Positions 33,080 to 41,940 of a stretch of DNA of 45,715 nt are shown here, piece after piece. The stretch's first letter is position 1, and the number at the start of each line of letters is the position of its first letter. The notes beneath the pieces were generated by a model that did no database searches, was not told the origin of the DNA, and saw only the letters and a program-made list of their open reading frames with translations. The position numbers and the translations under genes were made by a program. Origin of the DNA: Pseudomonas violetae (GTDB lineage: Bacteria; Pseudomonadota; Gammaproteobacteria; Pseudomonadales; Pseudomonadaceae); NCBI RefSeq assembly GCF_023072615.1, contig NZ_JAKNRW010000041.1:1-45715 (forward strand), given 5' to 3'.

Positions 33080-33997
33080 TCACGGCTGCGCTTGGTGCTC
33101 GAAAAACTCTCGAGTGTCCTTGAGGTAATCGCTGCGCATTGGCGGGTCGAGCCAGTCGGCGTAGAGCGGGTCGAGTTGGTCCCGCGGCAGTGTGCGCAAC
33201 AACTGGTTGATCGCTCCGATCGCCTGTTTGCCCTGTGCCGTGTTGGAACAGCCGATATGCCCTGACAGGTATTGATCCGTACCCTTGATTGGCAGGAACC
33301 TCAGTTGGTCGTCGGTAATCTGTGCCCGGTTGGCCAGGTAGCGGATTTCCGGCGAGTACCCCAGGACCACCTGCAGGCGACCCAGGCGCTGCATCTGCAG
33401 CAGGCTGCCGAGGGCTTTGTTGCCATGGTGGGCGGTCACGGCCGAGGGTGGCGCCTGTTTGAGCAGTGCGTCGATGCGCTGGCCGTAACTGCGCTCGGCG
33501 ACGATGCCGATTTTGGTTCGGCCACTGGCCAGGAGCGCCGCCAGATCGATTTCACCGTCGCTGACAAACTCATCCACCACTCCATGATCAGTCTGGCGAA
33601 CGACCAGGCCGTTGCTGATCGCGCGGAAGGCCGGGAGTGAAAAGGTGATCCACTGCGCTCGCTCCCTGGTCCAGGCCAGAGCGGGGTCGCAGGTAAACGA
33701 TTCTTCCTGGAGCATCTGAATGCCGCGAGCGCGATTGACTCGCATCAGTACGTGGTCATATTGCGGCATGCCGGCGATCAACAGCGGCAACATCTGATCA
33801 ATGATCCCCTGGCCCTTTTTCGGTCCCTCGAAGATCATTGTCGGCGGAAGATCGCGCAGCAGCCAGATCAGCGTTTCCCTGGCCTGCGCCAGATTGGGCG
33901 ATACCAACCCGGCCAATAGCGCGAGCGCCGCCAGGGCAAGGCGGTTGTACAGGGCTGATGGCAACAGGCGTTTCAGCTTAAATGGCCCCGTCTGCAC
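33080..33997 (-). CDS. TIGR02285-type periplasmic binding-protein-like protein
   Basis: A protein of about 305 residues with a signal peptide (ALAALALLAGLVSPNLAQA) followed by a family-3 solute-binding-like fold: ETLIWLLRDLPPT, GIIDQMLPLL, FSLPAFRAISNGLVV. This resembles the TIGR02285 family of Pseudomonas, whose ligand is unknown and which lacks linked permease genes. The start is uncertain: GTG at 33997 overlaps the CoA-transferase end by 20 nt; CTG or TTG starts just downstream, nearer the signal peptide, are alternatives. GGGG upstream of the CTG has better spacing. Confidence 0.75.
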   Translation of the reverse strand: MQTGPFKLKRLLPSALYNRLALAALALLAGLVSPNLAQARETLIWLLRDLPPTMIFEGPKKGQGIIDQMLPLLIAGMPQYDHVLMRVNRARGIQMLQEESFTCDPALAWTRERAQWITFSLPAFRAISNGLVVRQTDHGVVDEFVSDGEIDLAALLASGRTKIGIVAERSYGQRIDALLKQAPPSAVTAHHGNKALGSLLQMQRLGRLQVVLGYSPEIRYLANRAQITDDQLRFLPIKGTDQYLSGHIGCSNTAQGKQAIGAINQLLRTLPRDQLDPLYADWLDPPMRSDYLKDTREFFEHQAQP

Positions 33998-35177
33998 GCA
34001 GTTTGGCGATCTGGGCCTGGTCGTAGCCAAGGTCGTTGAGTACTTGCGAGTTGTGTTCGCCCAGTTGCGGGCCGACCCATTCCGAGGATCCCGGGGTCTC
34101 GGAAAGTTTCGGTACGATCCCCGGCATTTTGAAGTCCTTGCCGTCCGGCAATTTGGCCTGGAGAAACATTTCCCGGGCCAGGTATTGCGGGTCAGCGAAC
34201 ATGTCTTCGGCACTGAAGATTCGGCTGGCCGGTACTTCGGCCTGATTCAATTGCTCGATGATGGCGTCCAGTGGCAGCGAGTTGGCCCAGCGATCGATCA
34301 CCCCGTAGAGCTCGTCGCGCCGGGTGTCGCGCCCGTCGTTACTGGCGAGGGCAGGATCATTTGCCAGGTCTACGCGGCCGATGATCAGCATGAAGCGCTT
34401 GAAGATCGCATCGCCATTGGCGCCGATCTGCACGTGCTTACCGTCGGCGCTGGTGTGGATCGAGGAGGGCGTGATGCCCGGCATGATGTTGCCGGTACGT
34501 TCGCGGATAAAGCCGAACACGTCGAACTCCGGCACCATGCTTTCCATCATGGCAAAGATCGCTTCATACAATGCAACGTCCACGACCTGGCCCTGGCCAC
34601 CGTTGACCTCACGATGACGCAAAGCCATCAGCGCGCCGATAACGCCCCAAAGGGCGGCGATCGAGTCACCAATGGAAATACCGGTGCGCACGGGGGGGCG
34701 ATCCTCGAAGCCGGTGATGTAGCGCAGGCCACCCATGGACTCGCCGACCGCACCAAACCCCGGCTGATCTTTCATCGGCCCGGTCTGGCCGAATCCCGAC
34801 AGTCGTACCATCACCAGCTTGGGGTTCAGGGCATGCAGGACGTCCCAGCCCAGGCCGAGCTTTTCCAGGACGCCGGGGCGGAAGTTCTCGATCAGGATGT
34901 CTGCTTCGCCGAGCAGTTTTTTTAGGATGGCCAGACCCTCAGGGTGCTTGAGGTTCAGGGTCAGGGATTTTTTGTTACGCGCCTGGACGAACCACCATAG
35001 CGAAGTGCCTTCATAGATTTTGCGCCATTTGCGCAATGGATCACCGCCATCGGGTGATTCGACCTTGATCACCTCGGCGCCGAACTCGCCGCAAATCCGC
35101 GACGCAAAGGGCCCGGCGATCAGGGTGCCCAATTCGATGACTTTCAGACCTGAGAGCGGTTTTGCGGTGAACGGCAT
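33978..35177 (-). CDS. CaiB/BaiF family CoA-transferase
   Basis: A 399-residue class III CoA-transferase. It has the N-terminal LKVIELGTLIAGPFASRI, the CoA-binding DPLRKWRKIYEGTSLWW region, the nucleophile loop NLKHPEGLAIL and IENFRPGVLEKLG, and the catalytic aspartate region around GAEVIKVESPDGGDP. The family moves CoA between acyl-CoA and free acids (formate-oxalate, carnitine, succinate-linked types); the substrate cannot be deduced. The binding-protein gene overlaps its 3' end on the same strand. Confidence 0.88.
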   Translation of the reverse strand: MPFTAKPLSGLKVIELGTLIAGPFASRICGEFGAEVIKVESPDGGDPLRKWRKIYEGTSLWWFVQARNKKSLTLNLKHPEGLAILKKLLGEADILIENFRPGVLEKLGLGWDVLHALNPKLVMVRLSGFGQTGPMKDQPGFGAVGESMGGLRYITGFEDRPPVRTGISIGDSIAALWGVIGALMALRHREVNGGQGQVVDVALYEAIFAMMESMVPEFDVFGFIRERTGNIMPGITPSSIHTSADGKHVQIGANGDAIFKRFMLIIGRVDLANDPALASNDGRDTRRDELYGVIDRWANSLPLDAIIEQLNQAEVPASRIFSAEDMFADPQYLAREMFLQAKLPDGKDFKMPGIVPKLSETPGSSEWVGPQLGEHNSQVLNDLGYDQAQIAKLRADGAI

Positions 35178-35322
35178 GCTGGATCCTGTAGGACAAAGGC
35201 TGGCTGGTAGAGCGTTTTAGCATAGCCCGGCGTCAGTCGCCCAAGGTTCATCGCTACAATTCGTTGATTGGTGGTCGCATCGGTTAGACTTGCCGCCTTT
35301 CCTCGTATCAAGAAGCCCGTTC

Positions 35323-35865
35323 ATGGCCCAGCCGTCCACGACCTACAAGTTTGAACTGAACCTCACCGACCTCGACCGCAGCGTCTACGAGAGCGTGAAG
35401 CAGACCATTGCCCGGCACCCTTCGGAAACCGAAGAGCGCATGACCGTGCGGCTACTGGCCTACGCCTTCTGGTACAACGAGCAGCTGTCTTTCGGTCGCG
35501 GTCTGTCGGACGTAGACGAACCTGCCCTGTGGGAAAAGAGCCTGGACGATCGCGTTCTGCACTGGATCGAAGTCGGCCAGCCGGACGCCGATCGCCTGAC
35601 CTGGTGCTCGCGTCGCACCGAGCGCACCAGCCTGCTGGCCTACGGCAGCCTGCGGGTCTGGGAAACCAAGGTGATCCCGGCGATCAAGAACCTGAAAAAC
35701 GTGCACATTGCTGCGGTGCCCCAGGAAGTCCTGGAAACCCTGGCCAAGGACATGCCCCGCGTGATCAAGTGGGACGTGATGATCAGCGAAGGGACCATTT
35801 TTGTGACCGACGACCGTGGTCAGCACGAAGTCCAGCTGCAGTGGCTGAGCGGCGAACGCGGCTGA
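35323..35865 (+). CDS. yaeQ: YaeQ family protein
   Basis: A 180-residue protein matching YaeQ: TYKFELNLTDLDRSVYE, RLLAYAFWYNEQLSFGRGLS and DEPALWEKSLDDRV. The fold is related to the PD-(D/E)XK nucleases; reports link YaeQ to transcription of virulence genes in enterics, but its role is unclear. ATG at 35323 gives the family N-terminus; an ATG at 35290 would add 11 unrelated residues. It precedes recJ by 65 nt. Confidence 0.9.
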   Translation: MAQPSTTYKFELNLTDLDRSVYESVKQTIARHPSETEERMTVRLLAYAFWYNEQLSFGRGLSDVDEPALWEKSLDDRVLHWIEVGQPDADRLTWCSRRTERTSLLAYGSLRVWETKVIPAIKNLKNVHIAAVPQEVLETLAKDMPRVIKWDVMISEGTIFVTDDRGQHEVQLQWLSGERG

Positions 35866-35930
35866 TCGGCTTACGCCTGTCGCGATAAACAGTATTTTCC
35901 TACGTATTCAAGAGAAGCCCCCGTCACCCC

Positions 35931-37640
35931 ATGCGCATCGAACCTCGCCAGCTGCCCGACATCCTGCCTTTCCTCGGTGATATCCCACCCCTGTTGACCC
36001 GCTTGTACGCGGCACGGGGCGTGCAGTCCGAGGCTGAACTGGACAAGAGCCTGGCGCGGCTGATTCCGTTCCAGCAACTCAAGGGCATCGACGCTGCGGT
36101 GGACCTGTTGGTGACCGCCCTGGAGCAGCGCCAGCGCATCCTGATCGTTGGCGACTTCGATGCCGATGGCGCCACCGCCAGCACTGTGGGCGTCCTGGGT
36201 TTGCGCCTGCTGGGCGCTGCCCACGTCGACTATCTGGTGCCCAACCGTTTCGAATACGGCTACGGACTGACGCCGGAAATCGTCGAAGTGGCGTTGACCC
36301 GCACGCCACAGTTGCTGATCACCGTGGACAACGGCATCTCCAGCGTTGAAGGCGTCGCGGCAGCGAAAAAGGCCGGGCTGCAGGTGTTGGTCACCGATCA
36401 CCACTTGCCGGGCGATGAGCTGCCGCTGGCGGATGCCATCGTCAATCCGAACCAGCCGGGTTGTACGTTTCCGAGCAAGGCGCTGGCCGGTGTCGGGGTG
36501 ATTTTCTACGTGTTGATGGCCTTGCGTGCGCGATTGCGCGACCTCGGCTGGTATGTGGCCAAGCCGCAGCCGAACATCGGTGAGTTGCTGGACCTGGTGG
36601 CGCTGGGCAGCGTCGCCGACGTGGTGCCTCTGGATGCCAATAACCGGATCCTGGTGCATCAGGGCCTCGAGCGGATTCGCGCAGGGCGCGCCCGGCCCGG
36701 GATCAAGGCGATTCTTGAAGTGGCCAAGCGTGACCATGCGCGCATCACCTCCACCGATCTCGGTTTCATCGTCGGCCCACGCTTGAACGCGGCGGGGCGC
36801 CTGGATGACATGAGCCTGGGCATCGAATGCCTGCTGACCGACAGCCAGGCCCTGGCCCGGGAAATGGCAGTGCAGCTCGACGGCATGAACCAGGATCGCA
36901 AATCCATCGAGCAGGGCATGCAACGTGAGGCGCTGGCCCAGCTCAAGGATTTGCCGGTCGAGTCCATGCCGTTCGGTTTGTGCCTATTCGATCCCGAGTG
37001 GCACCAGGGCGTGATCGGCATCCTCGCGTCGCGGATGAAGGAGCGCTATTTCCGGCCGACCATCGCCTTTGCCGATGCCGGCGATGGCCTGCTCAAGGGC
37101 TCGGGGCGCTCCGTGCAGGGCTTTCATATCCGTGATGCCCTGAGCGTGGTGGCGGCGCAGCATCCGACGCTGATCAGCAAATATGGCGGCCATGCCATGG
37201 CGGCGGGCCTGACCCTGCCGGAAGCGAATTTCCCATTGTTCGCCGAAGCGTTCGACGCTGAAGTGCGCCGACAACTACGCGAAGAAGACCTGACCGGCCG
37301 CCTGCTGTCGGACGGTACCCTGGCGGTCGAGGAGTTTCACCTGGAACTGGCGCGGGCCTTGCGTCACGCCGGCCCTTGGGGCCAACATTTCCCCGAGCCG
37401 CTGTTCCATGGGGTGTTCCAGCTGGTGGAACAGCGCGTGGTCGGTGAGCGTCACCTCAAAGTGGTGCTCAGGAGCGAGTGCGGTTCGGTGAAGCTCGATG
37501 GCATCGCCTTCGGGATCGATCGCGACATCTGGCCCAATCCGACCATCAAGTGGGTGGAGCTTGCTTACAAACTTGACCTCAACGAATTCCGTGGCAACGA
37601 AACCGTGCAATTGATGATTGCCCATATCGAACCGCGTTAG
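35931..37640 (+). CDS. recJ: Single-stranded-DNA-specific exonuclease RecJ
   Basis: RecJ degrades single-stranded DNA 5' to 3' in recombination, mismatch and base-excision repair. The 569 residues contain the DHH phosphoesterase motifs: GDFDADGATAS at 74-84, ITVDNGISS, VTDHHLPGD, and ALGSVADVVPL. A DHHA1 domain has SGRSVQGFHIRDAL and KYGGHAMAAGLTL, and an OB-fold follows. Length and motif order are normal. Confidence 0.96.
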   Translation: MRIEPRQLPDILPFLGDIPPLLTRLYAARGVQSEAELDKSLARLIPFQQLKGIDAAVDLLVTALEQRQRILIVGDFDADGATASTVGVLGLRLLGAAHVDYLVPNRFEYGYGLTPEIVEVALTRTPQLLITVDNGISSVEGVAAAKKAGLQVLVTDHHLPGDELPLADAIVNPNQPGCTFPSKALAGVGVIFYVLMALRARLRDLGWYVAKPQPNIGELLDLVALGSVADVVPLDANNRILVHQGLERIRAGRARPGIKAILEVAKRDHARITSTDLGFIVGPRLNAAGRLDDMSLGIECLLTDSQALAREMAVQLDGMNQDRKSIEQGMQREALAQLKDLPVESMPFGLCLFDPEWHQGVIGILASRMKERYFRPTIAFADAGDGLLKGSGRSVQGFHIRDALSVVAAQHPTLISKYGGHAMAAGLTLPEANFPLFAEAFDAEVRRQLREEDLTGRLLSDGTLAVEEFHLELARALRHAGPWGQHFPEPLFHGVFQLVEQRVVGERHLKVVLRSECGSVKLDGIAFGIDRDIWPNPTIKWVELAYKLDLNEFRGNETVQLMIAHIEPR

Positions 37641-37644
37641 GCCC

Positions 37645-37670
37645 GTGTGGGAGCGGGCTTGCTCGCGAAG
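37645..37670. repeat. Single REP element after recJ
   Basis: GTGTGGGAGCGGGCTTGCTC followed by GCGAAG, 4 nt after the recJ stop. It has an internal imperfect palindrome and no partner nearby. Confidence 0.75.
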
Positions 37671-37776
37671 GCGATCTTTCTGGCCCCCATTCCATCTGAA
37701 CCCTCCCCGATCCCCTGTTGTCGACTAGGCTCTAAGCACTGCTTGATTTTCCTTGTGACGTCTTGTCGAATTTTTT

Positions 37777-37792
37777 ACCCGCGGGGGCGGGT
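37777..37792 (+). other. Short GC hairpin between recJ and the OYE gene
   Basis: ACCCGC / GCGGGT with a GGGG loop is preceded by TTTTTT and lies about 140 nt after recJ. No T-run follows directly. It is a weak terminator candidate, possibly for the opposite strand. Confidence 0.3.
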
Positions 37793-37868
37793 TCTGCATC
37801 TTTTTACTGTCACTCGTCGACTTTCAAACAGAACCCTGGAGCCTGCCCACTGATTCGAGAGGTGCCCC

Positions 37869-38975
37869 ATGAGTCTGCTGCTTGAACCCTACACGCTGCG
37901 TCAGCTAACCCTGCTCAACCGCATCGCGGTATCACCCATGTGCCAGTACTCCAGCGTCGATGGCCTGGCCAATGACTGGCATCTGGTTCACCTTGGCAGC
38001 CGTGCGGTTGGCGGCGCGGGCCTGATTTTTACCGAAGCCACGGCCGTCACCGCCGATGGTCGCATCACCGCTGAGGACCTCGGCCTGTGGAATGACGAAC
38101 AGATCGAACCCCTGCAACCCATTACCCGCTTTATCGCCGCCCAGGGCGCGGTGGCAGGCATTCAGCTGGCACATGCCGGGCGCAAGGCCAGCACGTTTCG
38201 GCCGTGGCTTGGCAAGCATGGCAGCGTCAAGGTGGAGGATGGCGGCTGGGTGCCTGTTGGCCCGTCGCCAATCGCTTTCGACCCGCAACACACCCAACCC
38301 ACGCAGCTGGATGAGGGGGCGATAGCTGACATCATCCAGGCCTTTGTCGACTCGGCAAAGCGCGCCCTGGTGGCCGGGTTTAAAGTGGTAGAGGTGCATG
38401 CTGCACATGGTTACCTGCTGCATCAATTCCTCTCGCCGCTGAGTAATCAGCGCCGGGATCAATACGGCGGTTCGTTCGAGAATCGCATCCGTCTGGTCCT
38501 GCAGGTGACTGAAGCGGTAAGGGCGGTGTGGCCCGAAGAGTTGCCGCTGTTTGTGCGAGTGTCGGCGACTGACTGGGTAGAGGATGGCTGGAACCCTGAT
38601 GAAACTGTCGAGCTGGCGCGTCGTCTGCAGACATTGGGGGTGGACCTTATCGACGTGTCCTCGGGCGGTACGGCAGTCAATGCGGAAATTCCGATCGGCC
38701 CTGGTTATCAGACCCGCTTTGCCGAGCGGGTGCGCAAGGAGTCAGGCATCGCCACGGGAACCGTAGGAATGATTACCGAGCCTGCGCAGGCTGAGCACAT
38801 TCTGCGCACGTGCCAGGCGGATATCATTTTCCTGGCGCGGGAGCTGTTGCGTGATCCGTACTGGCCGTTGCATGCCGATGATGATTTGGGTGGGCGCAAG
38901 GCCGTCTGGCCGGCGCAGTATCAGCGAGCGACGCATCGGGACCAGCCGATTCATGAGGCGGATTTGCGCGATTGA
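37869..38975 (+). CDS. NADH:flavin oxidoreductase, old yellow enzyme (XenA/YqjM-like)
   Basis: An FMN-dependent ene-reductase of 368 residues. Cys25 in SPMCQYSS marks the thermophilic-like (YqjM/XenA) subclass. HAGRKAS (102-108) and His177/His180 in VEVHAAHGYLLHQFLSP bind the substrate's electron-withdrawing group; GGSFENRIRL follows. Such enzymes reduce activated alkenes, nitro compounds and nitrate esters with NAD(P)H. The gene follows recJ in the same orientation, as I recall from other pseudomonads. Physiological substrate unknown. Confidence 0.9.
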   Translation: MSLLLEPYTLRQLTLLNRIAVSPMCQYSSVDGLANDWHLVHLGSRAVGGAGLIFTEATAVTADGRITAEDLGLWNDEQIEPLQPITRFIAAQGAVAGIQLAHAGRKASTFRPWLGKHGSVKVEDGGWVPVGPSPIAFDPQHTQPTQLDEGAIADIIQAFVDSAKRALVAGFKVVEVHAAHGYLLHQFLSPLSNQRRDQYGGSFENRIRLVLQVTEAVRAVWPEELPLFVRVSATDWVEDGWNPDETVELARRLQTLGVDLIDVSSGGTAVNAEIPIGPGYQTRFAERVRKESGIATGTVGMITEPAQAEHILRTCQADIIFLARELLRDPYWPLHADDDLGGRKAVWPAQYQRATHRDQPIHEADLRD

Positions 38976-38990
38976 GCGAAGCTGTGAAGT

Positions 38991-39025
38991 GTCCCTGTGG
39001 GAGCAAGCTTTGCTCCCACAGGGAC
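38991..39025. terminator. Perfect 16-bp inverted repeat between convergent genes
   Basis: GTCCCTGTGGGAGCAA (38991-39006) and its exact reverse complement (39010-39025) are separated by 3 nt. It is REP-derived (core TGTGGGAGCAAGCT) and lies between the convergent OYE and opgD genes. It has the form of a bidirectional terminator, though without a T-run. Confidence 0.65.
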
Positions 39026-39051
39026 GGCGTGAGTACGGACGCCGATTAATC

Positions 39052-40677
39052 TCAGGTGTACTTGCGTTTGTCAGGCGCAGGTGGAAAGTATTGGTATAAC
39101 CAGGTCTCGCTCAAGGTCCGGTCATGGGTGCGGATGAACAACCGCAGCTCTACCGGCTCCACGCTGTCATTGGTCGGGTACCAGTCAAAGATAATGCGAT
39201 AACCCTTGATGTCATCCAGCACCAGCACGTTGAAGTCCTTCACCTCGCCATTCGAACACGTCACCACCGGCTCGATTCCGGTACCCTCCGGCAAGCGATC
39301 CAGACCGCCGCCATTGAAGTCCACCGCAAACCGTCGCGCCCAGACTTCCGGATAATGCTCGCCCGGCGCCCAGCCCTCGGTGAAGCCGCCCATGCCCGAA
39401 CGTGTGGCGTTGACTCGCGCCAGTGGCGTGCCTACCGGTGGTAGGGCGCTCCAGTAGAGCTTGTAGCCGTAGTTCAGCGAGTCCCCGGCCACCACCGGTT
39501 TTTTCGGCGTCCAGAAGGCGACAATGTTATCCAGAGTCTCGCCGGTCGTAGGAATTTCCAGCAAATCGATAGAGCCTTCGCCCCATGCGGTTGTAGGTTC
39601 TACCCACAGGCTTGGACGCTTGCTGTACCAGTCGACAGTGTCCTGGTAACTGGCGAACTCGTGATCGGTTTGCACCAGGCCGAAGCCCTTGGGGTCGGTG
39701 TCGGCGAACGCGTTGAATTGCAGGGTCGCCGGATTGTTCAGCGGCCGGCAGATCCACTCGCCATTTCCGCGCCACATGGCCAGTCGATCGGAGTCGTGGA
39801 TCTGCGGATGAATGGTGTCGCACATGCGCCGCTCATGGGTGCCACAGCTGAACATGCTGGTCATCGGTGCGATACCCAGTTGTTCGATGGCGGTTCTGGC
39901 GTTGATGTGCGCGTCGACGGCCATCACCACCTGGCTGGCCTGGCAATCGATATCGAATCGATAGGCACCGGTGGCGCTTGGGGAGTCCAGCAGGGCGTAG
40001 ACCACAAAGCGGGTGCTGTTCTTATCCGGCGTCTCGAACCAGAACTTGGTGAAGTCGGGGAACTCCTCGCGCTTTTTGGCGTAGGTATCAATCGCTAGGC
40101 CGCGCGCCGACAAGCCGTACTGGCCGGTCGCGTCAACCGCGCGGAAATAGCTGGCGCCGAGGAATGACAACACGTCGTGGCGGTCCAGCTCGGGTGCCTT
40201 GAACAACTTGAATCCGGAGAAACCCAAGTCACCCTTGAGCTGTTGGGTGTCGACCGTGGTTTTCTCGTAGTTGAACAGGGAAGGGCGGAAATGCACTTCG
40301 CGGGACAGGCGCGTCTTGGGTTCGACGCTGTACATGCGCACGGGCTGCTTGAACCCCATGCCGACGTGGAAGAACTGCACGTCGAGCTGACCGTTGAGAT
40401 CATTCCACAAGGAGTGATCAGCGTCGTAACGAATCGCATTGAAATTTTGCGGCGTCATGGTCGCCAGGGTCGGCGGCAGCACCTGCTTGGTGTCCTTGTA
40501 GCGATTGCCGGCAAGTTGCTTGGCCTGGATCTTCAGTGCCTCGAAGTCGAATGCCTGGGCATCGCCATCGGCCGTGCCATTGGCAGCCCAGGCCCGGGAT
40601 GCCAGCAGTCCGGTGGCGGACAGGCCTGTGTAGGCCGCAATGGCCATGGACGCTTTGAGCAAATTCCTGCGGTGCAT
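39052..40677 (-). CDS. opgD: Glucans biosynthesis protein D
   Basis: OpgD (MdoD) is a periplasmic enzyme that shapes the backbone of osmoregulated periplasmic glucans. The 541 residues start with a twin-arginine signal (HRRNLLKAS, then AAYTGLSATGLLASRAWA), followed by the OpgG/OpgD family beta-sandwich: FFHVGMGFKQPVRMYSVEP, YFRAVDATGQYGLSARGLAI, FAVDFNGGGLDRLPEGTGI. ATG at 40677 puts the Tat motif near the N-terminus; an in-frame ATG at 40698 is possible. Confidence 0.92.
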   Translation of the reverse strand: MHRRNLLKASMAIAAYTGLSATGLLASRAWAANGTADGDAQAFDFEALKIQAKQLAGNRYKDTKQVLPPTLATMTPQNFNAIRYDADHSLWNDLNGQLDVQFFHVGMGFKQPVRMYSVEPKTRLSREVHFRPSLFNYEKTTVDTQQLKGDLGFSGFKLFKAPELDRHDVLSFLGASYFRAVDATGQYGLSARGLAIDTYAKKREEFPDFTKFWFETPDKNSTRFVVYALLDSPSATGAYRFDIDCQASQVVMAVDAHINARTAIEQLGIAPMTSMFSCGTHERRMCDTIHPQIHDSDRLAMWRGNGEWICRPLNNPATLQFNAFADTDPKGFGLVQTDHEFASYQDTVDWYSKRPSLWVEPTTAWGEGSIDLLEIPTTGETLDNIVAFWTPKKPVVAGDSLNYGYKLYWSALPPVGTPLARVNATRSGMGGFTEGWAPGEHYPEVWARRFAVDFNGGGLDRLPEGTGIEPVVTCSNGEVKDFNVLVLDDIKGYRIIFDWYPTNDSVEPVELRLFIRTHDRTLSETWLYQYFPPAPDKRKYT

Positions 40678-41065
40678 AAGTAAACCTGTCGTGAACAATC
40701 CCGCGCCGTTCCTGGCACGTACTGGATCAAAAATGAGGTTCGGACATGCCTTCGGCCAAACACAACGGACTCTAAACAGATGCCAATTAGCTTAAACGGT
40801 TCGGGAGCAGAGAAAAATTGATGGATGGCATTAGGACAGTTCGGCAATGAAACAAGAAATGTCGAGTAACTTTTCTGACGGGCCGTTCTGAATTTGAGGG
40901 CATTTCTGCTTTTTTCGACTAATTACTCTAAAAACCCCTTTTCAGCGCCGATTAACTTTCTATTCTAAGGGCATGACCGGTTTCTGCCCTTCAGGCCGGT
41001 GGCTGCACGATTGGATAGGGGCGATGGTATTTAGGTTTTCTCTGACATATGGAAGGACATCGTCC
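40678..41065. other. AT-richer intergenic gap upstream of opgD and the 61-aa gene
   Basis: These 388 nt separate divergent genes. TTTTCA and TATTCT, 16 nt apart near 40935-40970, could form a weak promoter toward the small gene. An in-frame ATG at 40973 would give that gene a longer form, but it lacks a ribosome site. I see no repeats or other gene. Confidence 0.4.
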
Positions 41066-41251
41066 ATGGCGAAAGTACAAGGCATTACCGAAATGTTAGG
41101 AATATTTCCTTGCTTCAATGTCAGTCGTCGAAGGCGTCGATTGAGTTCGGATGAAATGAAATTGGTGGAGCAATACCGCGACCTGTCGGAGAGCGACCGG
41201 ATCGCCATGCGCTATCTGGTGGACGCGATGCGGACTGTGTCGCGGTTTTGA
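41066..41251 (+). CDS. Small basic-motif protein, unknown function (61 aa)
   Basis: ATG at 41066 has AAGGAC seven nt upstream. The 61-residue product has a Cys-containing start (EMLGIFPCFNVS), a block RRRRRLS at about 18-24, and a helical acidic-hydrophobic end (VEQYRDLSESDRIAMRYLVD). I recall near-identical short hypothetical proteins in other pseudomonads, but I know no domain name or function. It is monocistronic between opgD and the vapBC remnant. Confidence 0.7.
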   Translation: MAKVQGITEMLGIFPCFNVSRRRRRLSSDEMKLVEQYRDLSESDRIAMRYLVDAMRTVSRF

Positions 41252-41388
41252 CGAGGCAGGGATCGGCCGTAACGAGAGTTGCGGCCGAATCCTCCTACCC
41301 ATAGATAATATTCCGACGATCAGCGGCGGTTGCGTCTCAAGTACTAGGTATTACTTTCCAGTGGTTGCTAATATTTCGGGAGCGCGAC

Positions 41389-41638
41389 ATGACGACGACA
41401 ATGACAAGCAGGGGCAGGTAACGATTCCAAAGCCAATCCGTGGCGCACTGTGTCTTCTGCCAGGTTCGGCTATCGAGTTCAGTGTTAACGCCCAAGGTGA
41501 AGTGGTACTGCATCGTTGCAGGCAAAAAGCCGATCCTGCCAAATCAGTCTCTCCGGACCGGTTTGAGGCGGCACGCGGGAAAGCGATATCAAATGGAGAA
41601 CGGATGATTTGATGGCATTGCTGCGAGGTGATGATTGA
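41389..41638 (+). pseudogene. VapB/AbrB-type antitoxin, frameshifted
   Basis: The ancestral start is probably ATG at 41389 with GGGAG seven nt upstream, giving MTTTMTS. One base is missing near 41410 (AAGGGG reads AGGGG), so that frame stops after ten codons. The SpoVT/AbrB core continues in another frame: GQVTIPKPIRGALCLLPGSA, then FSVNAQGEVVLH. Near 41588 a second break separates ARGKA from IKWRTDDLMALLRGDD, which runs to TGA at 41636-41638. The middle frame could be read from a GTG at 41361, but without a ribosome site. Confidence 0.8.
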
Positions 41639-41877
41639 TTATTCTGGTCGATACGCATGTGTTGATTGACGTACTGGAAGATGATCCTGTTTGGGCTGAA
41701 TGGTCTATTCACCAGCGACGAGCTCAATCCCAACTCCATGAGCTCACCATTAATCCTATTATTTACGCCGAGTTGTCGCAGACTTTTTCTACATTAGAAA
41801 AATTGCCTTTACTGACTCGTGATGCCAGGCGATATCGCAATTATGTTCCTTCGGTGGAGCTGATAGTTCCCGTGTAA
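41635..41877 (+). pseudogene. VapC PIN-domain toxin with internal deletion
   Basis: An 80-residue PIN-domain protein that starts at TTG (GAGG upstream) and overlaps the antitoxin end. DTHVLIDVLEDDP holds the first catalytic Asp (6), INPIIYAEL the Glu (46), and LPLLTRDARRY the late Asp (63). The stretch between FSTLE and LPLLTRD, roughly 60 residues in full-length relatives, is absent; with it goes the central Asp and helix pair. The frame is kept. VapC toxins are RNases of about 130-150 residues, so this copy is probably inactive. Confidence 0.8.
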
Positions 41878-41940
41878 CGCCTGTAGATTTCCACGGACAG
41901 CAGAGCAGATGCCATCCGTGGACTTTCAAATCCTGATTGA

